Assembly: GCA_964571335.1 (NCBI GenBank)
Contig: CAZNAM010000006.1
Coordinates: forward strand, 1-22,159
Direction of reading: 5' to 3'
DNA: 22,159 bases
Source: JAFCDQ01 sp964571335
Lineage (GTDB): Archaea > Nanobdellota > Nanobdellia > Woesearchaeales > ARS49
The position numbers and the translations under genes are program-made. The notes beneath the pieces are model-generated. The model was given only the letters and a program-made list of their open reading frames with translations, did not search any database and was not told where the DNA came from. Below are positions 6,902 to 13,681 of this stretch, piece by piece. Positions within the stretch are counted from its first letter, which is position 1, and every line of letters starts with the position of its first letter.

Positions 6902-8641
6902 ATGATAAGACAGCCTATTGTAACAATCATGGGCCATGTTGACCATGGAAAAACCCTTCTTTTAGATAAGATCAGAGGTACTGCTATCGCGGCCAGAGAA
7001 GCAGGAGGAATCACTCAAGCAATTGGTGCCAGTATTATTCCATTAAAAACATTAAAAACAGTATGTGGTGATTTAATTAAACATATTAATTTAACCATTC
7101 CTGGATTGTTGTTCATAGATACTCCTGGTCACGCAGCTTTCACAAACTTAAGAAAAAGAGGAGGTAATTTGGCAGATATTGCCATTATTGTTGTTGATAT
7201 TAATGAAGGGTTAAAACCTCAAACTATTGAAAGTTTAGAAATTTTGAAAAAATATAAAATTCCTTTTGTTATCGCAGCTAATAAGATTGATTTGATTCAG
7301 AATTGGCAAAAGAATAAAGGTTTTCTTCTGCAAAGTATGGATTCTCAGCCAGAAAGCACCAAAAGATTGTTTGATACTAAATTCTATGAACTTGTAGGTC
7401 AGCTTTACGAAAAAGGATTTAATACAGATCGTTTTGACAAAATTTCGGATTATACTCAAAATATTGCAATTGTTCCAATTAGTGCTGTTACAGGAGCTGG
7501 TATTCCTGAATTATTAATGGTTCTTGCTGGTTTGACTCAAAAATATCTTGAACAAAATCTTAAAACAGATGTTCTAGGTCCTGGCAAAGGAACTATTTTA
7601 GAAGTTAAAGAACAAAAAGGAATCGGCACAACTTTAGATGTTATTATTTATGATGGTTGCATTAAAGTTGGCGATAAAATTTTGATTGCAGGATTAGATA
7701 AACCTATTAAAACTAAAATAAAGGCTTTGTTTGTTCCTGAAGCTCATGAAGAGATGCGTGAAAAAAAATCAAAATTCAAGTCAGTAAAAGAAGTTAATGC
7801 TGCAAATGGAGTTAGAATTTCTGCTCCTGACACAGATAATGTTGTTGCAGGTATGCCTATTGTTGTTGTTAAAGATAATGAAGAAGAATTAACTAAACAA
7901 ATTCAAAAAGAAGTTGAAAGTGTTATGATTGACACTGATGATCTTGGTGTTATAATTAAAGCAGATGCTCTTGGCAGTTTAGAAGCGTTAAGTGTTTTGT
8001 TAAAGGAAAAAAATATTCCTGTCAAAAAAGCAGGTATTGGCCCTATCACAAAAAAAGACATCAGTGATGCTGAAGTTGTCAGAGAAAAAGATTCTTTGCT
8101 TGGTGCAATTCTTGGTTTTAATATTCCTAAACCTTCTGAAACAGGCATTCCTGTTTTTGTTAATACTATAATTTACAAATTGATTGAAGATTTTGAAAAA
8201 TGGCAGGAAAATAAGAGGAATGAGATTCAATTATCTGCTCTTGATCATATTACAAGACCTTTTAAGCTGGAATTATTGAAAGGTTATGTTTTTCGTCAAA
8301 GTAATCCTGCTGTTGTTGGTGTTGAAGTTATTGCAGGAACTTTAAAATCTAATTCCAACATAATGAATATTGATGGAAAAACAATTTCTATTGTAAAAGG
8401 TATTCAGTTAGAGCAGGAAAATGTTGATAAGGCCGAAAAAAATAAGCAGGTTGCTATTTCCTTGCCTAATGTTATTGTCGGCAGACAGATTAAAGAAGGA
8501 GATATCTTATATTCTGCAATAAATGAAGATGAATTCAGAAGATATAAGGAATTCAAGGACTACCTATCCTCAGATGAAAAAGATCTTCTTAAAGAGATCG
8601 CAGTTATAATGAGAAAAAATAATGCTTTATGGGGTGTCTGA
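6902..8641 (+). CDS. infB: Translation initiation factor aIF5B (IF-2 homologue)
   Basis: GTPase that promotes ribosomal subunit joining and initiator tRNA placement. The 579 residues show G1 GHVDHGKT (11-18), G2 threonine in GGITQAIGA (T38), G3 DTPGH (73-77), G4 NKID (127-130) and G5 SAVTG (194-198), followed by the beta-barrel domain II, domain III (VIIKADALGSLEAL) and domain IV (GVEVIAGTLKSNSNI). It lacks an N-terminal extension, as is usual for archaeal proteins, and the length is typical (about 580-600). The first gene of its unit with a good TATA box, it is followed by a PUA-like gene whose start lies at its stop codon, indicating translational coupling. No intein is seen. The identification is secure. 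Confidence 0.97.
   Translation: MIRQPIVTIMGHVDHGKTLLLDKIRGTAIAAREAGGITQAIGASIIPLKTLKTVCGDLIKHINLTIPGLLFIDTPGHAAFTNLRKRGGNLADIAIIVVDINEGLKPQTIESLEILKKYKIPFVIAANKIDLIQNWQKNKGFLLQSMDSQPESTKRLFDTKFYELVGQLYEKGFNTDRFDKISDYTQNIAIVPISAVTGAGIPELLMVLAGLTQKYLEQNLKTDVLGPGKGTILEVKEQKGIGTTLDVIIYDGCIKVGDKILIAGLDKPIKTKIKALFVPEAHEEMREKKSKFKSVKEVNAANGVRISAPDTDNVVAGMPIVVVKDNEEELTKQIQKEVESVMIDTDDLGVIIKADALGSLEALSVLLKEKNIPVKKAGIGPITKKDISDAEVVREKDSLLGAILGFNIPKPSETGIPVFVNTIIYKLIEDFEKWQENKRNEIQLSALDHITRPFKLELLKGYVFRQSNPAVVGVEVIAGTLKSNSNIMNIDGKTISIVKGIQLEQENVDKAEKNKQVAISLPNVIVGRQIKEGDILYSAINEDEFRRYKEFKDYLSSDEKDLLKEIAVIMRKNNALWGV
8631..8636 (+). promoter_or_regulatory. Shine-Dalgarno inside the infB 3' end
   Basis: GGGGTG lies 6 nt before TTG 8643 and well past ATG 8622, so it favours TTG 8643 as the start of the PUA-like gene. 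Confidence 0.5.
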
Positions 8642-8642
8642 T

Positions 8643-9107
8643 TTGAAAGAACTTATTTTTCTTAAGAGCAAGGAAGTTAAGCAGTTGATGAAAAGGGTTA
8701 ATGATCAATGGGGTGCTGATTTTCTTGATTTATTTCAGGAATTTGCTTTTTTTAAGAATAAGGAAAAGATTTTTTTGGTTACAAGAAATATCGCAGAAGT
8801 TCCTTTTGAAAAATTAAGGTTGAATAATGCTGGAATGTATATTCTTGAAGATAAGAATGATGAATTAAGGTTAAGTGTTGAAGGTTCTCAGCTTCTTGGA
8901 AAGAATGCAACAAAAAACATCATAGAATTAAATAAGGATGAAATTGTTGAATGGCTAAAAGGAAATGATTTTGAGAAACAAGGAGATAACAAAGGTTTTG
9001 TCATGATAAAATATAAAGATGATTTTTTTGGTTCAGGTAAATTCAAAGAAAATAGATTATTAAATTTTCTTCCAAAGATAAGAAGATTAAACGAAGTTAA
9101 TGTTTAG
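8643..9107 (+). CDS. PUA-like RNA-binding protein (resembles NOL1/NOP2/Fmu C-terminal domain)
   Basis: Protein of 154 residues from TTG 8643; ATG 8622 is in the same frame, but the ribosome site GGGGTG fits TTG. I read it as the archaeal stand-alone version of the PUA-like RNA-binding domain found at the C-terminus of NOL1/NOP2/Fmu rRNA methyltransferases (COG3270-like). The supporting features are GSQLLGKNATKNIIELN, EWLKGNDFEKQ, and a closing G-x-GK...LPKIRRL motif. No methyltransferase motif is present. Its position one base after the infB stop suggests a role in ribosome biogenesis or initiation. Its 3' end overlaps the convergent MCT-1-like PUA gene by 11 nt. Family level is moderately sure; the RNA target is unknown. 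Confidence 0.65.
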   Translation: MKELIFLKSKEVKQLMKRVNDQWGADFLDLFQEFAFFKNKEKIFLVTRNIAEVPFEKLRLNNAGMYILEDKNDELRLSVEGSQLLGKNATKNIIELNKDEIVEWLKGNDFEKQGDNKGFVMIKYKDDFFGSGKFKENRLLNFLPKIRRLNEVNV

Positions 9108-9570
9108 TATTTCTCCATCTTTTATCTCCAACATGATGAAGATTTTGAAGTACTTTTCCTTCATTTTTTGCAAGCATATCTTCTGTATCATACAATGCTT
9201 TACAAACTGCTAATGGTTTGTGATATTTTTCATCCATGACCAATATCACATCATTCTTTTTTATTCCTTCTCCTATTTCTTTTATTCCAGGCCTCATCAC
9301 ATCTGCACCGTTTGTTACAAACTTTATCGCTCCTAAATCCACAATTATTTTTTTTAAAAAATTTCTTTGGATTATTAATTTCAGATTTGGAACTAATATG
9401 TCATCAAGATAAAAGAAGTTTTCTTTTTTGTCTTTTAATATACTTTTTGAGTCTTCTTCTTTTAACAGAACAATCTTATCTTTTTTGTCAAAGAAATTAT
9501 CTACGCTGAATTGTTTTTTTATCTTTTCATTCAGTTCTTTAATTTCACTTTTACTTAAGGGTTTAATCAT
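9097..9570 (-). CDS. MCT-1/Tma20-like PUA-domain protein (COG2016)
   Basis: Archaeal relative of eukaryotic MCT-1/Tma20, which joins with a partner to recycle ribosomes and to deliver initiator tRNA. From ATG 9570 it has 157 residues: an N-terminal pre-PUA half (MIKPLSKSEIKELNEKIKK) and a PUA domain (about 75-157) with VDLGAIKFVTNGADVMRPGI, VILVMDEKYHKPLAV and GKVLQNLHHVGDKRW, all characteristic of the family. A longer in-frame start at 9654 would add 28 residues with no family match; ATG 9570 is preferred because a TATA box lies 27 nt upstream of it and inside the longer reading. It converges on the PUA-like gene behind infB, placing two PUA proteins back to back. Confidence 0.88.
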   Translation of the reverse strand: MIKPLSKSEIKELNEKIKKQFSVDNFFDKKDKIVLLKEEDSKSILKDKKENFFYLDDILVPNLKLIIQRNFLKKIIVDLGAIKFVTNGADVMRPGIKEIGEGIKKNDVILVMDEKYHKPLAVCKALYDTEDMLAKNEGKVLQNLHHVGDKRWRNTKH

Positions 9571-9590
9571 ATTTACTGATGTGTTTTCTA

Positions 9591-9603
9591 TGTTTATAAA
9601 TTT
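9591..9603 (-). promoter_or_regulatory. TATA box fixing the start of the MCT-1-like gene
   Basis: Minus-strand AAATTTATAAACA centred about 27 nt before ATG 9570, implying a leaderless message and excluding the upstream start at 9654. Confidence 0.55.
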
Positions 9604-9698
9604 GTTGTTAGCAATATCTGTGCTACCAAGCGAAGTCTTTGATTTGCTTTTCAAATTAATTCAATGCTCGGAGAATATGCAGATAAATGAGCGAACGT

Positions 9699-9711
9699 AG
9701 CGTGGCACAGG
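9699..9711 (+). repeat. GC-rich 13-mer, copy 1
   Basis: AGCGTGGCACAGG, identical to 13610-13622. It lies in the divergent region between the MCT-1-like gene and the asparagine-synthase-like gene, 58 nt before ATG 9770, and stands out sharply from the surrounding AT-rich DNA. Confidence 0.6.
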
Positions 9712-9769
9712 CATGTTTATGTTAGTTTGTTGCATAAGTTTTTTAACCATCAATTAACTCAGCAAGAAC

Positions 9770-10636
9770 ATGATTGAAAAGATTGAATCAGGAATTCTGC
9801 TTTCTGAAAAAGAATGGATTAATCACATTGAATCTCTAAGAAAAAAAGTAACTAACTCAAATATAAATAAATTAAAAATCATTCTTGAAGATGCTGTTAA
9901 AAAAAGAATTAAAAATGAGCCATTAGGTTTGCTTTATAGTGGAGGTATTGATTCTGTTCTTTTGGCAGTCATTCTTAAAAAACTAAAAGCAAACTTTTTC
10001 TGTTTTTGTGTTGGTATAAAAAATAGCCCTGATGTTATAGCTGCTAAAAAAAGTGCTGAACTGCTTGGATTAAACTTAATAGTTAAGGAATTTGAAGAAA
10101 AAGAAGTTTTTGATATTTTCAAAAAGACAGTAAAGCTTTACAAAGCTCCTTCTGCTATTGATATTGCAATCGGAAGTGTTATTTTCTCTGCAATCCAATT
10201 AGGAAAAAAATTTGGAATAAAAACTTTTTTCACAGGTCTTGGTGCAGAAGATCTTTTTGCAGGCTATCATAAATATCGCTCTGCTAAAGATATCAATAAA
10301 GAATGTTGGAATGGCTTGAAAACAACATATGAAAGAGATTTTTTAAGGGATTTTCCTGTTGCCAGATTTTTTAAAGTAAATTTTGCAGTTCCTTTTTATG
10401 ATGAAGCGGTTATTATTTCTGCAATGGGCATTTCTGGTGAAAAAAAGATTAACAAGGATTTTAAGAAAATTCCTTTAAGAGAAGTTGCAGTTTTAGAGGG
10501 TGTTCCTGAAGAATTTGCATGGCGTAAGAAAAAAGCAGCCCAGTATGGTTCTGGTTTTGACAAAATGCTTGAAAAGTTTGCAAAAAAAAGCAAGGTAAGC
10601 AAGGCAGAATTTGTTAAAAAATTAAAATCAAACTAG
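9770..10636 (+). CDS. Asparagine-synthase-like PP-loop protein without glutaminase domain
   Basis: Protein of 288 residues related to the synthetase (C-terminal) half of asparagine synthetase B. It has the PP-loop YSGGIDSVLLA (56-66), a second AsnB-like block GLGAEDLFAGYHKY (156-169), an arginine/aspartate block (ERDFLRDFPVARF) and AVPFYDE. The N-terminal class II glutamine amidotransferase domain with its catalytic Cys2 is missing; instead there is a short helical start. It should therefore activate a carboxylate or similar group with ATP and take ammonia or another nucleophile. Stand-alone relatives occur in many Archaea with unproven roles, so asparagine synthesis is not asserted. A weak TATA (TTTTTTAA, 9739-9746) lies about 27 nt upstream. 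Its stop overlaps the convergent DRG gene by 9 nt. Confidence 0.75.
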   Translation: MIEKIESGILLSEKEWINHIESLRKKVTNSNINKLKIILEDAVKKRIKNEPLGLLYSGGIDSVLLAVILKKLKANFFCFCVGIKNSPDVIAAKKSAELLGLNLIVKEFEEKEVFDIFKKTVKLYKAPSAIDIAIGSVIFSAIQLGKKFGIKTFFTGLGAEDLFAGYHKYRSAKDINKECWNGLKTTYERDFLRDFPVARFFKVNFAVPFYDEAVIISAMGISGEKKINKDFKKIPLREVAVLEGVPEEFAWRKKKAAQYGSGFDKMLEKFAKKSKVSKAEFVKKLKSN

Positions 10637-11722
10637 ATGAATTTCTATTATATCTTCATCTTCCAGTTCTTTACCTAATTTTCTAAATTCTTGTCCTGGA
10701 AATTTTGCACTTTTTCCCCAAACTTTTGCAAACCTGAATTTGTTAATAAAATCTCTGTGTATTTTTCTGCAGACAGATTCTATTGTTACCGGCGATCTTA
10801 AAACCAAAGGTATTTCCATATCTGGTTCTTTATTTATCTCTTTCAAATATACTCTTTTAAAATTTAATTTTTCAAAGATTTTTTTTTGTAATTGTTTTAT
10901 TCCTGTTCCTTTTGTTGCACTAACTATTGAATCTGGTTGATATATATTTTTTAATGATTTCAATTGTTTTTTATTTGCTAAGTCTGATTTTGTTGCAGCA
11001 TATATTGATTGTATATATACTCTGTTTCCATAAACCACATCAATTAATTGGTCTATATCTATATCTTCTCTTATTATTACATCCACATTAACCATTTTCA
11101 TTTCTGAAAGAACTTTTTTGACAACATCTTTACTGATTTTTGTAAGTTTTACCGTTGTATAAACATTAATTCCTCCTTTTGATCTTTTCACCATCTTTAC
11201 ATCTGGTTTTTCTTGATCTAATCTAATATTTACATTGTATAATTCTTTTTTGATGGTATCATAATGCTGAGGTGTTAATGCTTCTGTTAAAATCAGAACT
11301 AAATCTGCATTTCTGGACATTGCCAAAACTTCTTTTCCTCTTCCTTTTCCTTGTGATGCTCCTGCAATTATTCCTGGAACATCTAATATTTGTATTTTTG
11401 CATGGTTATATGTTAGAACTCCTGGAACTACTGTTAATGTTGTGAAAGCATATGCTGCTATTTTAGATTTTGATCCTGTCAAGGCATTCAATAATGTGCT
11501 TTTTCCTACACTGGGAAATCCTACAATGATTACTGTTGCATCTCCTGATTTTTTAACAAAAAAACCTTCTCCCCCTATTTTTTTTGATTGTCTTTTTTCT
11601 AATTTATCTCTTAATTTTGCTATCTGACTTTTTACTAAGCCAAACCATAATTCTGTACTTTTATTGTATTTAGCTTTGGCAAGTTGTGCTTCAAGTTCCT
11701 TTATTCTCTCAGATATATCCAT
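10628..11722 (-). CDS. DRG-family GTPase with TGS domain
   Basis: Developmentally regulated GTP-binding protein (DRG/Rbg) family, Obg superfamily; eukaryotic members bind translating ribosomes. Of 364 residues, the N-terminal helices (1-45) are followed by G1 GFPSVGKST (68-76), the switch region FTTLTVVPG, G3 DVPG (114-117) with the glycine-rich GASQGKGRGKEV, an inserted S5D2L-like region, G4 TKSD (244-247), G5 SAT (268-270) and a C-terminal TGS domain (about 288-364). The length and domain order match archaeal DRGs. The G4 motif is TKxD instead of NKxD, a substitution known in some other GTPases (Rho, dynamin), so GTP binding is still likely. A TATA box lies 28 nt upstream. Confidence 0.93.
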   Translation of the reverse strand: MDISERIKELEAQLAKAKYNKSTELWFGLVKSQIAKLRDKLEKRQSKKIGGEGFFVKKSGDATVIIVGFPSVGKSTLLNALTGSKSKIAAYAFTTLTVVPGVLTYNHAKIQILDVPGIIAGASQGKGRGKEVLAMSRNADLVLILTEALTPQHYDTIKKELYNVNIRLDQEKPDVKMVKRSKGGINVYTTVKLTKISKDVVKKVLSEMKMVNVDVIIREDIDIDQLIDVVYGNRVYIQSIYAATKSDLANKKQLKSLKNIYQPDSIVSATKGTGIKQLQKKIFEKLNFKRVYLKEINKEPDMEIPLVLRSPVTIESVCRKIHRDFINKFRFAKVWGKSAKFPGQEFRKLGKELEDEDIIEIHLV

Positions 11723-11745
11723 TGTTTATCAAAATGAGTTATTCT

Positions 11746-11755
11746 ATATATATAT
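11746..11755 (-). promoter_or_regulatory. TATA box of the DRG gene
   Basis: TATATATATA centred 28 nt before the start at 11722; leaderless transcription is likely. Confidence 0.5.
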
Positions 11756-11798
11756 CAAACACAACACATTTAATTTTTTATTAACTTGTTGGTGTTTG
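11756..11798. repeat. Imperfect inverted repeat beside the DRG promoter
   Basis: CAAACACAACA (11756-11766) pairs with TGTTGGTGTTTG (11787-11798) with one bulged base and a 20-nt loop. It lies between two divergent promoters, so it could be an operator or, if transcribed, a weak hairpin. Confidence 0.3.
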
Positions 11799-11852
11799 CT
11801 ATTACGAAAAACAAACAAAATGTCATGATTATTTGTTTTAAGTATAAAAAAG

Positions 11853-11860
11853 TTTATATA
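11853..11860 (+). promoter_or_regulatory. TATA box of the MscS-like gene
   Basis: TTTATATA centred about 30 nt before ATG 11887. Confidence 0.5.
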
Positions 11861-11886
11861 AGTATTATTTATCTGTTTTTATTGAT

Positions 11887-12399
11887 ATGAATCAGGTTTT
11901 AACGGTATTAAAAATAATTTATGATAAGTTTTTAATCAGTCTTTTTATAATTCTCGTAGGTTTTATTATTGGTAAAGCTATTGGAAAAATTATTGAAAAC
12001 TTTTTCAAAGGTTTTGAAATTAATAGATTGCTTAAAAAAGTAAGTTCTAGTATTGCTTTTGATAAAGCCATAGGTCAATTAAGTTCTTATGCTGTTTATA
12101 TAATTACTGTTATTTTTGTTCTTCAAGTTATAGGTATTAAGAATCTTGTTTTTACAATTATTTTAATAATTTTATCTGTTCTTATTGTTTTATCTTTAAT
12201 TGCTGCCATTTCCACCATCATCCCTAACATGTTTGTTGGTTTTTTTATTAAAAAAAAAATTAGAAAAGGTCAAAATATTAGGTTTGGTTCTGTTAAAGGC
12301 AAGATTTTAAAAATTAGGTTTTCTGATGTTATGATTAAATCAAGTACTGGTGATGTTTTTTCTGTTCCTTATATTTATATCAAAAAAAAGATTAAGTAA
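11887..12399 (+). CDS. Small MscS-like membrane protein
   Basis: Membrane protein of 170 residues with three predicted helices: about 13-36, 67-84 and 87-118. The last helix runs into IIPNMFVGFFIKKKIRKGQNI and a small beta domain with GSVKGKILKIRFSDVMIKSSTGDVFSVPYIYI. This matches the pore helix plus beta-domain layout of MscS-type mechanosensitive channels (G-x-V-x-x-I ... T/S-x-x-G-x-x-x-x-x-P). The large C-terminal alpha/beta vestibule is absent, so it is a minimal version; MscS itself has about 286 residues. The likely role is pressure relief or ion conduction, but the truncation makes gating uncertain. Its stop overlaps the convergent UPF0147 gene by 8 nt. Confidence 0.65.
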   Translation: MNQVLTVLKIIYDKFLISLFIILVGFIIGKAIGKIIENFFKGFEINRLLKKVSSSIAFDKAIGQLSSYAVYIITVIFVLQVIGIKNLVFTIILIILSVLIVLSLIAAISTIIPNMFVGFFIKKKIRKGQNIRFGSVKGKILKIRFSDVMIKSSTGDVFSVPYIYIKKKIK

Positions 12400-12637
12400 G
12401 TAATTCTAACATACTGACAATATTAAAAAGTTGGCTTCTTGTAAATGCTTCCATATTCATATCATCTGTTAATTCTTCCAAAGATTGTAATGCTCTGCTT
12501 ATTTTTATTGATTGATCTGTTTCTTCATTTAAAAAAGATATTGTGCAGCATATTTTAGACTTAATATTTTTTGGCACTGATGAATCTTCTTGAAGTTCTT
12601 TAAGTGCCCCTATTATTTCTGTTATCTTTTCATCCAT
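12392..12637 (-). CDS. UPF0147 family protein
   Basis: Conserved archaeal small protein of 81 residues and unknown function. The family pattern is clear: MDEKITEIIGALKELQEDSS followed by VPKNIKSKI, then SLEELTDDMNMEAFTRSQLF near the end. It is all-helical and soluble. It is the last gene of the eL43-rpoP-pfdB cluster, 11 nt after prefoldin beta, so it is probably co-transcribed with translation and folding genes. Nothing in the sequence shows an enzymatic site. Confidence 0.85.
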   Translation of the reverse strand: MDEKITEIIGALKELQEDSSVPKNIKSKICCTISFLNEETDQSIKISRALQSLEELTDDMNMEAFTRSQLFNIVSMLELLT

Positions 12638-12648
12638 TTTTACAGAAT

Positions 12649-12966
12649 TTATTTCCTTTCTTTTAGTACTTCTTGTTGCAATTCTTTTATTTTTTCTTTA
12701 AATTGTTTTTCTTGTTTATCTAATGTTTGTAATCTTAAATCAACTATTTTTTTCTTTTCATCAAGATCTTGTTTTAATTTTTCTTTTGGTGTTTTTATCA
12801 GAACATTTGCGACTATTTTATATGTTTCTTCGCTATTTTCTATTTCTTTTAATGCAGAATCAATTTCAATTTGTTGTGTTTGTATTTGTTGTTTTTGTGC
12901 AGAAACTGCTTGTATATTTTGTTCAAGCATTTGTATTTTGTTTATTTTTTCTTGTAATTCAGTCAT
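12649..12966 (-). CDS. pfdB: Prefoldin beta subunit
   Basis: Subunit of the hexameric prefoldin (GimC) jellyfish-shaped chaperone that passes unfolded proteins to the thermosome. At 105 residues it is slightly short of the usual 115-120. It forms two long coiled-coil helices: INKIQMLEQNIQAVSAQKQQ in the first and KKKIVDLRLQTLDKQEKQFK in the second, joined by the beta-hairpin region with YKIVANVLIKTPKEKL, which is characteristic of beta subunits. It lies 48 nt after rpoP; that gap holds a possible internal TATA (TTTATAAAA, minus strand) about 21 nt from the start. The alpha subunit is not in this window. Confidence 0.92.
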   Translation of the reverse strand: MTELQEKINKIQMLEQNIQAVSAQKQQIQTQQIEIDSALKEIENSEETYKIVANVLIKTPKEKLKQDLDEKKKIVDLRLQTLDKQEKQFKEKIKELQQEVLKERK

Positions 12967-13014
12967 TTTTTTTACCGATTAATTTTATAAAGTAATAATC
13001 AATTAATAAATAGC

Positions 13015-13152
13015 TTATATTGCTTTTACTTTGGTTGTTGCAGATCTTGATTTATACAAAACTTTACTTCCGCAGTATGGACATCTTATTTTTTTGCCCC
13101 TTAATTCTTCACTAACTTTCTTTTTACATGTAAAACAAGTATATGATACCAT
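13015..13152 (-). CDS. rpoP: DNA-directed RNA polymerase subunit P (Rpo12)
   Basis: Very short gene of 45 residues, easily missed. The protein MVSYTCFTCKKKVSEELRGK is followed by KIRCPYCGSKVLYKSR, giving a zinc ribbon with C6, C9, C24 and C27 and the family core RCPYCG. This is the archaeal counterpart of eukaryotic Rpb12, which bridges Rpo3 and Rpo10 in the polymerase assembly platform. It begins 1 nt after the eL43 stop codon, so the two are translationally linked in the arrangement commonly seen in Archaea. A GGGGG run within the eL43 end may help recruit ribosomes. Confidence 0.95.
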   Translation of the reverse strand: MVSYTCFTCKKKVSEELRGKKIRCPYCGSKVLYKSRSATTKVKAI

Positions 13153-13153
13153 T

Positions 13154-13462
13154 TTATTCTTCAGAAACCCCCATTTCAAGTTCTTCTTGTACTACTGGTT
13201 CTTCTTTAAGTTCTGTAATTTTATCTTTTAATCTTGTTAATTTTCTTTTAGTTACAGTATATGCTCTGCTCGTAAATTTTGTTCCGCAAGCATTACACGC
13301 CCAAACTCCTGCAAATACTCTTTTTACTGATGTTTTTAAGCAATAAGGGCATTTATGTTTCTTTTTTTGTTCTTTTTCTATTTTGGCTAATCTATGTTTT
13401 ACTGTTCTTCCATATCTTGCACCAAATCTTCGTGCTGAACCTAATTTATCTGTTCTTGCCAT
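13154..13462 (-). CDS. rpl37ae: Large-subunit ribosomal protein eL43 (L37Ae)
   Basis: Zinc-ribbon ribosomal protein of the 50S subunit. The N-terminus MARTDKLGSARRFGARYG is the family hallmark, followed by a C4 ribbon: C38/C41 in CPYC and C56/C59 in CNAC. At 102 residues it is slightly longer than usual because of an acidic C-terminal tail (about 86-102, PVVQEELEMGVSEE) that I do not recognise from typical members. It is the first gene of the eL43-rpoP-pfdB-UPF0147 unit and has a TATA box 28 nt upstream, so the message is probably leaderless. Confidence 0.95.
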   Translation of the reverse strand: MARTDKLGSARRFGARYGRTVKHRLAKIEKEQKKKHKCPYCLKTSVKRVFAGVWACNACGTKFTSRAYTVTKRKLTRLKDKITELKEEPVVQEELEMGVSEE

Positions 13463-13482
13463 TTTTAGTTGATTAACCGCAG

Positions 13483-13497
13483 TTTATTTTTAAATGT
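13483..13497 (-). promoter_or_regulatory. TATA box of the eL43-rpoP-pfdB-UPF0147 operon
   Basis: Minus-strand ATTTAAAAATAAA centred about 28 nt before the start at 13462. Confidence 0.5.
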
Positions 13498-13534
13498 TAT
13501 TGTTTTTAAGAATAACTAAGTTAGTCAAATCTAT

Positions 13535-13617
13535 GCCACTTAGTGTCGTTTTCAATTAATTTTTCAAGTGATTTATTCTCGAAAAATAATCAAATAAAAA
13601 ATCAAACTAAGCGTGGC
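13535..13617. repeat. Imperfect inverted repeat in the eL43/aRF1 intergenic region
   Basis: TGCCACTTAG (13535-13544) faces CTAAGCGTGGCA (13606-13617); the arms match except for two extra bases (CG) in the second. The arms are GC-rich islands in AT-rich DNA, and the right arm overlaps copy 2 of the 13-mer. Confidence 0.45.
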
Positions 13618-13622
13618 ACAGG
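13610..13622 (+). repeat. GC-rich 13-mer, copy 2
   Basis: AGCGTGGCACAGG, identical to 9699-9711. It lies 59 nt before the aRF1 start at 13682, almost the same distance and in the same orientation as copy 1 relative to its gene. Confidence 0.6.
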
Positions 13623-13649
13623 TATAATATGTCTTATTTTCATCAACAG

Positions 13650-13659
13650 TTTTATAAAT
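13650..13659 (+). promoter_or_regulatory. TATA box fixing the aRF1 start
   Basis: TTTTATAAAT centred 27 nt before ATG 13682. The upstream in-frame ATG at 13658 lies inside this box and is therefore unlikely to be the start. Confidence 0.65.
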
Positions 13660-13681
13660 GATTAAATTTGATTTTCGCTTT

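Noticed and set aside
9571..9654. 28-residue N-terminal extension of the MCT-1-like protein
   Set aside because: It contains the promoter TATA box and has no family resemblance.
12590..12995. Plus-strand hydrophobic reading frames
   Set aside because: Antisense shadows of pfdB and UPF0147; Phe/Leu-rich because the minus strand is A-rich.
13658..13681. Upstream ATG start for aRF1
   Set aside because: The codon lies inside the TATA box, and the family sequence begins at MSHISASERF (13682).
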